A DNA stretch of 64,000 nucleotides, from positions 1 through 64,000 of the forward strand of contig NZ_LWMU01000048.1 in the NCBI RefSeq assembly GCF_001639275.1. Direction: 5' to 3'. Numbering within the stretch: the first letter of the stretch is position 1; each line of letters opens with the position of its first letter. Below are positions 1-8,527 of the stretch, in pieces. The notes beneath the pieces are model-generated. The model saw only the letters and a program-made list of their open reading frames with translations, was not told the origin of the DNA and ran no database searches. Source of the DNA: Methanobrevibacter oralis (GTDB lineage: Archaea; Methanobacteriota; Methanobacteria; Methanobacteriales; Methanobacteriaceae). The position numbers and the translations under genes are program-made.

Positions 1-1
1 A

Positions 2-112
2 AGAAAATTCTCAGGAACAAATAAAAGTAAACATACAAGACTACAAAACAAAGAAACAAGACTCAAAACAGCAATATACAACATCGATAGAGTAGTAAAA
101 ATTTTAAATTAG
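2..112 (+). CDS. Possible 3' end of a gene cut by the window edge
   Basis: A frame open from the window edge to a TAG at 110-112 gives 36 residues rich in Lys, Arg and Asn, ending in TAIYNIDRVVKILN. The last 15 residues read like normal protein. A second frame (3-95) is also open, so the case is weak. I do not recognise the product. The sequence to its left would settle it. Confidence 0.22.
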   Translation, partial: RKFSGTNKSKHTRLQNKETRLKTAIYNIDRVVKILN

Positions 113-198
113 GATTTCAACAAAGTCGTTTTTTAAAAAAGTTTAAATAATATAAGAAATATATGAATTATACGATATGAAGTAATTTTCATATCTAT

Positions 199-445
199 TT
201 AAATATCAATCCAATCTATTATGATCCCCAAAATCAACTGCCAATTGATTAGTGAAGTATAACATAATACTTCCCCATCACCATATTCAATTAAAAATGT
301 TTAACAAATAATAAGATTTCCATTATCAGTTGTTATATTATCAACACGATAATCAGAAAGTATGAAAATCACCACAAGAATAATTACTGCAATAACTACG
401 GTTTATAATAGTTTCACTAATTAATCCAGATTTTGTTTCAGCTTC
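199..445 (-). pseudogene. Broken gene for a small single-span membrane protein
   Basis: On the minus strand one frame runs from 396 down to a stop at 199-201, broken by an in-frame TAA at 301-303. Its first part encodes a clear membrane span (VIAVIILVVIFILSDYRVD). A second frame upstream (445 to about 397) reads EAETKSGLISETII and joins it only through a one-base shift. The order, a short polar stretch, then one span, then an extracellular-looking tail, resembles the small zinc-ribbon plus membrane-anchor proteins common in Methanobrevibacter, but no Cys pair is left to prove it. The family is unknown. The rest of 446-642 holds a short plus-strand frame (454-597) that I cannot assign. Confidence 0.35.
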
Positions 446-642
446 AAAATCTATTGAATGTTATTAAAAATGCAACCAATATAACTGAACTAAATAAATA
501 TATATCCCCTAAATCTGGAAATATAGAACAATATGTTATTACAACAGTGCAAATTAAACAAAAAAATATTTTAAAGTTAATATTTAACTCCGATTAATTC
601 ACCTACAATACAAGATTAGTGTTATAATTTAAAAATCAAACA

Positions 643-1428
643 TTATTCCAATATATCTGGACTTGCATCAGCTATTTCAACTAAATATTCCGCTTCGACA
701 ATATGAAGAGTAGCTGGAATTACAATACAATGAAGAGGACCACCAAAGTCATAATCAATTAAATCTTTGATATAACCTGCTTTTACAACAACATCTTTTG
801 AACCAACACGTGCAATACCAATAGCTAACGTATCCTCAACAATAGCTCCTTCATGATCCAATTTATCTTTAATATTCATTAAATATTCTAAACCTTCATT
901 TATAGTCATATATCTATCTTTATGAGCTTGAATATCAAGTAATACTAAAGTATGTAAATTCATAGCTAAATTTTCTTCAATAACTTCATATGGAGATTTA
1001 GGATAAAAATTGTAATCTGGAAATGGAATAGTTGTTACTTTACCAAACTTATAACCTTGTAGACCTGAAATAGCTGGAGCTGAAGATAATATTGAAGATC
1101 CATGTATTACTTCATAATTTATTCCTCTTTTTGCACATTGAACTAAAAAATCACTATGAGTAGTTGCTATTAATGGATCACCGCCAGTTATTAATGCAAT
1201 ATCACTATTTAAAGCTTCATCAATAAATTTAGATTCTTCTTCAACTTCAGATCTAATTAAAACTTCAATTTTTTGACCAACCAATTCTTCAATTTTATCA
1301 AAATTAGAACCAAATAATCTAGATGTGAAAAATTCAGCATAAATTTTATCAACATTTCTTAAGGCTTCTAATCCTTTAAGTGAAATATCTTTTTCATCAA
1401 ATAATCCTAAACCCACTAAATAAAACAT
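643..1428 (-). CDS. dphB: Diphthine synthase (EF-2 diphthamide methyltransferase)
   Basis: This enzyme uses S-adenosylmethionine to methylate the modified histidine of translation elongation factor 2, a step of diphthamide synthesis in the cytoplasm. The protein has 261 residues, normal for the archaeal family, and belongs to the tetrapyrrole methylase fold. It starts MFYLVGLGLFDEKD, which is the family N-terminus, and carries the SAM-site motif GGDPLIATTH at residues 82-91. The gene is divergent from trm5 with only 36 bases between the start codons. No ribosome site precedes the ATG, and a TATA-like stretch lies about 20-25 bases upstream, so a leaderless transcript is likely. The assignment is secure. 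Confidence 0.93.
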   Translation of the reverse strand: MFYLVGLGLFDEKDISLKGLEALRNVDKIYAEFFTSRLFGSNFDKIEELVGQKIEVLIRSEVEEESKFIDEALNSDIALITGGDPLIATTHSDFLVQCAKRGINYEVIHGSSILSSAPAISGLQGYKFGKVTTIPFPDYNFYPKSPYEVIEENLAMNLHTLVLLDIQAHKDRYMTINEGLEYLMNIKDKLDHEGAIVEDTLAIGIARVGSKDVVVKAGYIKDLIDYDFGGPLHCIVIPATLHIVEAEYLVEIADASPDILE

Positions 1429-1464
1429 AATATAATATATACAAATTTAAACATAAATAACTTT

Positions 1465-2469
1465 ATGAAATGTGTAAAAGTTCCATTAAAAAAATTAAAT
1501 GACACTCGTAGAAGTTTAATGGAAAAAAATCTAATGAATATGAACTATAAAATTAAAACCAAAAACGAATATGGTTTTATAGCCATAAATAAAAATATTG
1601 ATGGATATGAGATAGTTGATATTGATTTAGATAAAATAAAAAGACATCCAAAAAATATTACAGAATTACTTAAAGATGAATTGTCTGCAGAAGAGATTGA
1701 AGATTTAAAAACTTCTTTTGATATTATTGGAGATATTGTAATATTAGAAATTCCTGATAATTTAAATTCAAAAAAATCTAAAATTGGTGATGCTACACTT
1801 GAATTTACAAAAAGAAAATCTGTCTATATGAAAAAAAGTGCAATAAAAGGAACAATTAGGATTAGAGATTTGGAATTTTTAAGTGGTGTTGATAATCCAG
1901 TTACAATCCATAAGGAACATAACACAAGACTAAAATTAAATGTCCGTGAAGTTTATTTTTCACCTAGACTTGCTACTGAGAGAAAAAGAGTTAGTGACAG
2001 CGTTAAAAACTGTGAAAATATACTGGATATGTTTTGTGGAATCGGATCGTTTCCAATTGTGATTGCTAAAAACAATGATGTAGATATAACAGCCGTTGAT
2101 ATTAATGATGTAGCTATAAATTATTTAAATGAAAATATCCAACTTAATAAACTTAAAGGTAATATCACCCCAATTATCGGAGATATAAATGAAGTAAGTA
2201 AAATCTTTAATCAAAAATATGACCGGATAATAATGAACTTACCTGGATTAGCTTATAATTTTCTTGACCTTGCAATGAATTTAATTGAAGATGAAGGAAT
2301 AATTAATTATTATGAATTTTCTGATTCATATGGACAAGGTATAGAAAGGCTAAAAAAAGCTGGAAAAAAATTTAAAAAAGAAGTAGAAATAATAAATACA
2401 CGTAAAGTTAAATCATCAAGTCCTGGAATGTGGCATGTAGCTATTGATGGGAAAATAAAATCCATTTAA
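1465..2469 (+). CDS. trm5: tRNA (guanine37-N1)-methyltransferase, Trm5 family
   Basis: It methylates N1 of G37 next to the anticodon, which prevents frameshifting; in archaea the product can feed wyosine synthesis. The 334-residue protein has the Trm5 layout: an N-terminal D1 region, a middle RNA-binding region, then a Rossmann methyltransferase domain from about residue 165. Visible motifs are YFSPRLATER (164-173), the SAM loop DMFCGIGSFP (188-197), the acidic VDIN (211-214) and the catalytic NLPG (258-261). Its stop overlaps the convergent mtnA stop by four bases. Archaea carry Trm5a, b and c subtypes; I cannot tell the subtype with certainty. There is no ribosome site before the ATG, which fits a leaderless message. 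Confidence 0.88.
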   Translation: MKCVKVPLKKLNDTRRSLMEKNLMNMNYKIKTKNEYGFIAINKNIDGYEIVDIDLDKIKRHPKNITELLKDELSAEEIEDLKTSFDIIGDIVILEIPDNLNSKKSKIGDATLEFTKRKSVYMKKSAIKGTIRIRDLEFLSGVDNPVTIHKEHNTRLKLNVREVYFSPRLATERKRVSDSVKNCENILDMFCGIGSFPIVIAKNNDVDITAVDINDVAINYLNENIQLNKLKGNITPIIGDINEVSKIFNQKYDRIIMNLPGLAYNFLDLAMNLIEDEGIINYYEFSDSYGQGIERLKKAGKKFKKEVEIINTRKVKSSSPGMWHVAIDGKIKSI

Positions 2470-3401
2470 ATTGGATCAATGATCCCTTTTTCAGTAATAA
2501 TACCAGTAACTAATTCTTTTGGAGTAATATCAAAAGCAGGATTTATAACCTCCGTACCCTCAGGACAAATCCTAGCACCACCATAATACCTTACCTCATC
2601 TCCATCTCTTTGTTCAATAACTGTATCAAAAATTGAAATTTCATTATCAAAAGTAGAATAAGGTGCAGCTACATAAAATGGAATATTATGATGTTTTGCA
2701 GCTAATGCAACCATAAAAGAACCAACTTTATTTACAACACCGCCACGAGCAATCCTATCAGCACCAATAACCACTTTATCAATTAATCCCTGAGACATTA
2801 AAAATCCTGATGCTGCATCAGGAATTAATTTAACTGGAATATTTTCTTGTTGCATTTCCCAAACACTTAAACTAGCTCCTTGACCCCGAGGACGAGTTTC
2901 ATCACATATTACATTAATATTTTTTCCCTGAGTATAAGCTGCCCTAATAACTCCTAAAGCTGTTCCATAATCCACACAAGCCAGTGCCCCTGCATTACAA
3001 TGAGTTAAAATAGTATCTCCATTATCAATTATCTCAGCACCATACTTTCCAATAGCTCTATTTGTATCCATATCTTCGCGATACATTTTTAAAGCCTCAC
3101 TTAATGGATCATCGCTAGCTAATATCCTATCAACAGCCCAAAATAAATTAACCGCAGTTGGTCTTGCAGCTTTAATTTCTAAAGCAACTTTATCCAAATT
3201 TTCACCATTAATACTGGCTAATGCCATTCCAAATGCAGCAGATACTCCAATAGCTGGTGCTCCCCTAACAGTCATATTTTTAATAGCTACAATCACTTCT
3301 TTATAATTGCTGCAGTATATATATTCTAAAGTATCTGGAAGTTTTCTTTGATCAATTAACTTTAATTTATTATCTACCCATTCAAGTGTTTTCATAAACA
3401 T
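2466..3401 (-). CDS. mtnA: Methylthioribose-1-phosphate isomerase family protein
   Basis: The family converts 5-methylthioribose 1-phosphate to the ribulose form in salvage of SAM by-products. In methanogens the homologue is thought also to handle 5-deoxyribose 1-phosphate. The protein has 311 residues. It shows the substrate loop RGAPAIG (46-52), the catalytic Cys in THCNAGALA (Cys135), the RPRGQGAS loop (170-177) and the catalytic Asp in GADR (Asp215), followed by NKVGSF. The translation factor eIF2B and ribose-1,5-bisphosphate isomerase are relatives; the intact Cys/Asp pair supports an isomerase. An AAGGAGTA ribosome site precedes the ATG at 3401; the ATG two codons further in is also possible. 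It lies just downstream of the pyrophosphatase gene and is probably co-transcribed. Confidence 0.87.
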   Translation of the reverse strand: MFMKTLEWVDNKLKLIDQRKLPDTLEYIYCSNYKEVIVAIKNMTVRGAPAIGVSAAFGMALASINGENLDKVALEIKAARPTAVNLFWAVDRILASDDPLSEALKMYREDMDTNRAIGKYGAEIIDNGDTILTHCNAGALACVDYGTALGVIRAAYTQGKNINVICDETRPRGQGASLSVWEMQQENIPVKLIPDAASGFLMSQGLIDKVVIGADRIARGGVVNKVGSFMVALAAKHHNIPFYVAAPYSTFDNEISIFDTVIEQRDGDEVRYYGGARICPEGTEVINPAFDITPKELVTGIITEKGIIDPI

Positions 3402-3409
3402 ATACTCCT

Positions 3410-4330
3410 TTAAGCATTTTCTGTCATAATTGGAACAACTTGTTTTTTACGTGAAACAACACCTTCAAGAAGTGCAGTATTATCCTCTAATTTAACATTA
3501 TATGCTTTTTCAACTAAACTAGCAGATTCACCTAAAACAATTACTTGAGAATTACTGTTTACAATATCAGTAATCAAAAGCATGAATAAATCTAAGTCTT
3601 CTTTTTCAATGATCTTTTTAATACCCCTTTCAAGCTCATCTTTCATTTCTAAAACATCAGAAATGCTTGCAGTATTAACTTGGTTTACAATAGATTTAAT
3701 ATTCTTAAAATCAATTTGTTTTGCATCTAAAGCTAAAATTTCATCAATTGTAAAACCACTTAAATCAGTTCCTGCTTTTAACATATCTAAACCATAGATA
3801 TTATAATCAATTTCAGCAATTTTTGCGAGTTTTTCAACAGCTTTTTTATCATCAACAGTTGTAGTTGGAGACTTTAAAAGTAAAGTATCTGAAATAATTG
3901 CAGATAACATTAAAGTAGCTATTTCTTTTGATATTTCAACATTATTCTCTTTATACAATTTAAATAAAATTGTTTCAGTACAACCTACAGGTTCTGATCT
4001 ATAAAATAAAGGATAAGAAGTATTTAATGCAATTTTATGATGATCTATGACTTTTAAAATTTGAGTATTTTCTAAATTATCAATAGATTCAGAAGGGCTG
4101 TTATGGTCAACTAAAATTACATTAGCTCCATCTTCAACACTTTCAATTAATTGAGGAGCATCAATTCCCAAATAATTTAAAACATATTCAGTTTCTTTGT
4201 TTAAATTACCTAATCTACATGCAACTGCATCATCATTTCCCAATTCTTTTTCTAAGTTAGCCATTACTAAACTTGAAGTAATAGTATCAGTATCAGGACT
4301 TTTATGTCCAAAAATATAAGTTTTAACCAT
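3410..4330 (-). CDS. ppaC: Manganese-dependent inorganic pyrophosphatase
   Basis: It hydrolyses pyrophosphate to phosphate, pulling biosynthetic reactions forward. It is a family II (DHH phosphoesterase) enzyme. With the chosen start it has 306 residues and opens with the metal-binding motif FGHKSPDTDT. Further metal ligands are seen in VDHNSPSES and in the DHH signature VIDHHK; the C-terminal DHHA2 domain ends with the substrate motif SRKKQ. The longest frame begins four codons earlier, but GGGAG lies just upstream of the ATG at 4330, giving the standard MVKTYIFGHKS start. It sits eight bases upstream of mtnA in the same direction. The assignment is secure. Confidence 0.94.
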   Translation of the reverse strand: MVKTYIFGHKSPDTDTITSSLVMANLEKELGNDDAVACRLGNLNKETEYVLNYLGIDAPQLIESVEDGANVILVDHNSPSESIDNLENTQILKVIDHHKIALNTSYPLFYRSEPVGCTETILFKLYKENNVEISKEIATLMLSAIISDTLLLKSPTTTVDDKKAVEKLAKIAEIDYNIYGLDMLKAGTDLSGFTIDEILALDAKQIDFKNIKSIVNQVNTASISDVLEMKDELERGIKKIIEKEDLDLFMLLITDIVNSNSQVIVLGESASLVEKAYNVKLEDNTALLEGVVSRKKQVVPIMTENA

Positions 4331-4464
4331 ATTATCTCCCATAAATTCTTATAATTAATAAAATTATATTTTCATAACTATTTAATGTTTTAGGAGAAAT
4401 AATAATCAAATAAAGTTTTTAAGTTAAAATCCTTTAAAAAAATAAGCAAAGGAAATTAATCCAT

Positions 4465-4665
4465 TATTTTTTAATTTCAATTGTGTTTTTTATTTTTGAT
4501 TTGCGTATTGTGTTTAGATATTGTATTTTCCTACTTTTGGATTCTTAATTTTTATTGCTGCAATTCCATTTTCTTGTTTTTAGAGAACTTAAATTACCAA
4601 TAAAACTTCTCATTCAATAGCACCACCATTTGCAGCAGAATTATTAACAAAATAGCAATTATTTA
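4465..4665 (-). pseudogene. Remnant of an adhesin-like surface protein gene
   Basis: The 490-base gap between ppaC and the next gene is not empty. Read on the minus strand, 4665-4600 encodes NNCYFVNNSAANGGAIE followed by a stop; this is the parallel beta-helix repeat (F-NN-A-NGGAI) of Methanobrevibacter adhesin-like proteins. Further down (about 4580-4465) another frame reads NGIAAIKIKNPKVGKYNI and then KTQLKLKNN, with stops between; this matches the end of the Ig-like domain found at the C-terminus of the same proteins. The pieces are short and separated by stops and shifts, so this is a decayed gene. Its intact neighbour at 4837-7536 carries related Ig-like domains. Confidence 0.5.
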
Positions 4666-4810
4666 TTTTTTCTCCTTATCTACCATTCATTTAAATAAGA
4701 TTTGATTAAAATGGTTACTAAGTTGTTTATACAAACAAATATATGGATAATGGTTTTATAAAATCCCATTAATTAATCAGTACATTATAAAACCAATCAC
4801 AAAAGTTTTA

Positions 4811-4843
4811 AAAAAAGAGATATTAATCCAAAAGGATTAATAT
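4811..4843 (-). terminator. Hairpin terminator of the surface protein gene
   Basis: Perfect 10-base arms (4820-4829 and 4834-4843) enclose a four-base AAAA loop. On the minus strand the hairpin is followed by a T run at 4813-4819. The hairpin overlaps the stop codon of the surface protein. It looks like a bacterial intrinsic terminator. Confidence 0.7.
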
Positions 4844-7536
4844 GGTAATGTATTGTATATTCCTCTTGGAGTATAAGAAGCAGTATTCCAGTTATTTATT
4901 TTATTATAAGTATTTCTACTGCTTGTTGTATCTAAAGCATGCCATGCACCATTTACATAAATTTGAACCCATACATGCCCATAAGTATTTCCACTAGTAA
5001 ATGTACAGTATCCGGTTGCAAATCTAGCAGATAATCCTGCAGACCTCGCAAGTGCAACTAATAGTTGAGCTTGATCACAACAATTACCTGATTTGGTAAT
5101 TAATGTTTTAGAAGCTCCTTTTACAGTATTATAATAAAATGAATAATCAATATTATCCCTAACCCATACAAATAATGCATTTGCTTTTGCTTTATTACTA
5201 GTTAATCCACTTGTTAGTTGTTTAGCTAATGTAATAATATTATTTGAATACTGCATTTTATAATTAATAGTTACATAATTAGGTAGTTTATTGTTTGTAG
5301 CATAATAATCTAAAATTTTTGAAAATGAATTTGCTAATTCTTGATATATTATGTTTCCAACACTAGAAGAAGCATAATTTGGAGCTCTACCATTAGATTT
5401 AATATAATTTTCAACATTTTTAGCTAAAGTAAGATAATTTGTTTTAGATAAGTTTTTTGAATTAATAGTATTACCTGAAGGAAAAGTAGGATTAGCTACT
5501 TTAATTGCAGTTACAGGAGTGGTTTTTGATTTGCCCAAGTTATCAATAGCTTTACTCATCAAATATAAAAATTCGGCTACTTTATAACTACACTTACCTG
5601 CCACTACTTCAGAAGGTAGTTTATTATACTTTGCATAATAATTTTTTAAGGATTTTGCACCAGAAATAATATCTGAAAGGTTTACAGCAATATATTTAGA
5701 TTTTACAATAAGTTTTGTAATATTTGAACTTGGAGCATAAGAATTATCTCCGGCAAATTGAATATTTGCAGAAAAATTACCTGAATCTAAAATAACATAA
5801 AATGAAGCATAACCATTAGATGAAGTAGTTGCAAAATAGGTTTTAGAGTTAACTATTAATTTAACACTTTTACCAGACAAGACTTTACTACTATTATCCA
5901 TTAATAAAACTTTAAAAGTATGAGCTCCCTCATAAACAGAAGTTCCGCTTTTCCAAATGATAAAATTTGGATTTCTTTCTTTAACTGTTATATTAGTACT
6001 ACCACTAGCAGGATTTATCTTAGATTCACCGTTAAATGAGTAATCAACAGTATAATTACCAATAGCTAAATTAATAGGAAGCGATACAATACCCTTACTA
6101 TCAGTAATTTTTTTATAAGAATTGCCATTTACCTTAATAATCACGGTTCTTTTTTCAATTGGAATATTATTTGCAGTTAAAGCTACTTTAAATTGTGTTC
6201 CAGCACCATGACCAAAAGTAGTTGTACTTTTAACAGACAAAGCAGAATTTTTATTAGAAAGAATTATGACTTTATTAGAAGCACTTGATGAATAATAATA
6301 ATTATTGCCTTTAAAATTATATTTAACTGTATATGCTCCATTAGCTAAATTTGGCAACTTAAGAGTAGCTATACCCTTGGAATTTGTTTTTTTATTATAT
6401 GTTTTACCATTAATTTTAAATTTAATAATTTTTCCAGAAGGCGGAGCATATCCAAACTTATTAAGTAATTTAACTTTTATATATTTAGAATCAGCCTTTA
6501 AAAAGACATAAGAATTAGTAGTGAGTTTAGTTGATGATTTTTTAATGACTATAACTTTATTAGTTTTAGTTAAACCATCTTTATTATAAGATATTATTTT
6601 ATATGTGCCTTTTTTAAGCGTATTTAATTTTAAACCAGCTACACCTTTATTATTTGTTTTTACTTTGTAGGTTTTACCATTAATCTTAAACCTGATATAT
6701 TTATTGGCTAATGCTTTACCATTACTTTTTAAAAATTTTGCACTAAACTTTTTACCATCACGATAAACTTTAGATATATCACTTGCTGAAACTGTTGATA
6801 AAACCTTAACTGTATTTTTTAAAGAATAACCAGTAATAGGATCATATGCATATGCAAAGTAAGTTCCTGGTCTAAGATTAATTGCTAAACTAGCTATTCC
6901 TTTATTATTAGTCTTAATAGTATATGTTTTACCGTTAATTTTTATTTTTACATAAGTATTTGTTAATGTTTTTCCTTGTGTAGTTAAAAATGTAGCTATG
7001 TATTTTGAACTACCCTTATAATATTTATTAATATTGTTAGAAATTATTGTAGGGAGTACTTTAACATAGCTAGACAAGTTAACACTAGTATAATTTGTGT
7101 TTCCTTCATAAAAGATTTGCACTGTATAGAAAGCTGGATTAATGTAAAGTTTTACACTTGCCATGCCATTAGAATTAGTTGTAGCTTCATAATTTTTAGT
7201 ATCTATTTTAATAATTATTTTTTGATTAGAAATACCTGTACCATTAGAATCTTTTAAAATGATATTATAATCAGATCCATAATATATATTTGTATTTAAT
7301 ACCTCTAATGTAGTATTTGTATTTGAAGAATTAGATAAAACTTCATCATCAAAAGATTTCAGTGTATCATTAAAATCTTCAAGTACCTCATCATCATTTG
7401 TTGAAACATCAGATGAGTTATCAGTTAAGTTTTCAGAAAATAAATCTGTATCATTTTCATCATTTGCAGAAATTGCACTAATCGACAAGAAAATCGTCAA
7501 CACAATAAATATTAATAAATATGTCCGTTTTTTCAA
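4837..7536 (-). CDS. Secreted Ig-repeat protein with pseudomurein-binding repeats and transglutaminase-like domain
   Basis: This 899-residue protein probably acts on or in the pseudomurein cell wall. Residues 1-24 are a signal peptide. A low-complexity Asp/Asn/Ser linker follows. Residues of about 85-610 hold about seven Ig-like repeats with the recurrent pattern KINGKTYTIKTNNKGIA. Three motifs of pseudomurein-binding type follow near 623-645 (KNYYAKYNKLPSEV), 702-728 (ENYIKSNGRAPNY) and 735-757 (DYYATNNKLPNYV). The C-terminal 135 residues are a transglutaminase-like domain with an intact triad: Cys819 (GNCCD), His854 (GHVWV) and Asp869 (LDTTS). PMBR plus such a triad is the design of the phage pseudomurein endoisopeptidases PeiW and PeiP, so wall cleavage or cross-linking is a fair inference. 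The start is TTG with a GGAGG ribosome site. Confidence 0.85.
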   Translation of the reverse strand: MKKRTYLLIFIVLTIFLSISAISANDENDTDLFSENLTDNSSDVSTNDDEVLEDFNDTLKSFDDEVLSNSSNTNTTLEVLNTNIYYGSDYNIILKDSNGTGISNQKIIIKIDTKNYEATTNSNGMASVKLYINPAFYTVQIFYEGNTNYTSVNLSSYVKVLPTIISNNINKYYKGSSKYIATFLTTQGKTLTNTYVKIKINGKTYTIKTNNKGIASLAINLRPGTYFAYAYDPITGYSLKNTVKVLSTVSASDISKVYRDGKKFSAKFLKSNGKALANKYIRFKINGKTYKVKTNNKGVAGLKLNTLKKGTYKIISYNKDGLTKTNKVIVIKKSSTKLTTNSYVFLKADSKYIKVKLLNKFGYAPPSGKIIKFKINGKTYNKKTNSKGIATLKLPNLANGAYTVKYNFKGNNYYYSSSASNKVIILSNKNSALSVKSTTTFGHGAGTQFKVALTANNIPIEKRTVIIKVNGNSYKKITDSKGIVSLPINLAIGNYTVDYSFNGESKINPASGSTNITVKERNPNFIIWKSGTSVYEGAHTFKVLLMDNSSKVLSGKSVKLIVNSKTYFATTSSNGYASFYVILDSGNFSANIQFAGDNSYAPSSNITKLIVKSKYIAVNLSDIISGAKSLKNYYAKYNKLPSEVVAGKCSYKVAEFLYLMSKAIDNLGKSKTTPVTAIKVANPTFPSGNTINSKNLSKTNYLTLAKNVENYIKSNGRAPNYASSSVGNIIYQELANSFSKILDYYATNNKLPNYVTINYKMQYSNNIITLAKQLTSGLTSNKAKANALFVWVRDNIDYSFYYNTVKGASKTLITKSGNCCDQAQLLVALARSAGLSARFATGYCTFTSGNTYGHVWVQIYVNGAWHALDTTSSRNTYNKINNWNTASYTPRGIYNTLPY

Positions 7537-7602
7537 AATAATTATACCTCCATAACATTTCTCTATACTTATTGTATTAATATAACATTATATCAGAAAA
7601 TA

Positions 7603-7612
7603 CTATATAAAG
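7603..7612 (-). promoter_or_regulatory. TATA box of the surface protein gene
   Basis: The minus strand reads CTTTATATAG about 67 bases before the TTG start. This suits an archaeal TATA box with transcription starting about 25 bases later, leaving a leader of about 40 bases that contains the GGAGG ribosome site at 7547-7552. Confidence 0.45.
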
Positions 7613-7918
7613 CTATTTATTTAATAAAACCTCCCAAAATAGTTTAATTTTTAAAAACAAATCTAAAATCACATTAATTATAAGTAATTAATAAAAATTC
7701 TAATGATTTATCCTTTAAAAAATTAATATTATCTTAAATATAATTTAAACAAAATGGAATATATGAATTTTAAAACCCTAATTAAAGCTCTTATTAAAAT
7801 AAATTAACAATATCTAAAATTTTTTATAAATATAAACATACATTAAAAAAGAATTATATCTATAACCAAATAATTTAAAAAGAAACAAGTAAAAAATACT
7901 ATGTATAAAGAGAAATAT

Positions 7919-7953
7919 TAAAAAAAATAAGATCTAATGCAAGAGCATTAGAT
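7919..7953 (-). terminator. Hairpin terminator of the small exported protein gene
   Basis: Perfect nine-base arms (7932-7940 and 7945-7953) enclose a four-base loop just after the stop codon of the leftward gene, followed on the minus strand by a T-rich run at 7919-7929. Confidence 0.65.
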
Positions 7954-7964
7954 TAACCAATAAC

Positions 7965-8441
7965 CTAAATTACAACATCTTCATAAATTTTTTCATCACT
8001 AGCTGTAATTATAACCAATTTTTCATTTTTTGCATAGTTAAACATGGATAAATTTGTATCATTAACTAAATAACCGGATTGACCATTAAAAGTAGTTTTA
8101 GTTCCACCCAAGTATGCTGCTAGTGAATCATTAGCAGGATATCCATCATATACTGCTACAGCAATAGAAATGACATCCCCCTTATCATTTTGGAATGTTT
8201 TTCCATTTGTAGTGTATGAAACACCACTACTAGAATTTGTTTGATTGTTTATTGCATAATCCTTATCTTCTTGAAAACCTGCAGGGATTTGAAAGTTTAT
8301 ACCATCAATAGTGATATTTTTAGCTTCTGCAGTATTATCTCCACCAAATAGGGAACCTAAATCAAATGCAGAAGCCGAACCTAATACAACCATAGCCATC
8401 AAAAATACTGATAGCAAGAATAAAACATGCTTATTACTCAA
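7965..8441 (-). CDS. Small exported protein of unknown function
   Basis: This 158-residue protein has an N-terminal signal peptide (hydrophobic 6-25, ending in SASA) followed by a polar, Asn- and Thr-rich domain with probable glycosylation sites (NNQTNSSS). The mature part resembles the short exported proteins frequent in Methanobrevibacter, which combine ITIDGINFQIPAGFQ-type strands with a later GQSGYLV strand. I do not know its function. The start is a TTG at 8441 preceded by GGAGG at 8449-8453. It lies between nifB and the wall-active protein and has its own terminator, so it is likely a single-gene unit. Confidence 0.75.
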   Translation of the reverse strand: MSNKHVLFLLSVFLMAMVVLGSASAFDLGSLFGGDNTAEAKNITIDGINFQIPAGFQEDKDYAINNQTNSSSGVSYTTNGKTFQNDKGDVISIAVAVYDGYPANDSLAAYLGGTKTTFNGQSGYLVNDTNLSMFNYAKNEKLVIITASDEKIYEDVVI

Positions 8442-8527
8442 TTTTATACCTCCATAAAGTATGTAATACTAATTTTGTAAGTATAAGTAAATAAAGATAT
8501 AAGATTTAAATTTTAAAAAAAGAAAAA

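Larger units (their letters stand above)
7537..7964. other. Intergenic region between two surface-protein genes
   Basis: This is very AT-rich and has no frame that looks like protein. It holds the ribosome site and promoter of the leftward surface-protein gene at its left end and the hairpin terminator of the small exported protein at its right end. I see nothing else in it. Confidence 0.6.

Noticed and set aside
1-642. An rRNA, RNase P RNA or SRP RNA in the left gap
   Set aside because: The sequence is too AT-rich, has no stable paired core, and reads partly as broken protein.
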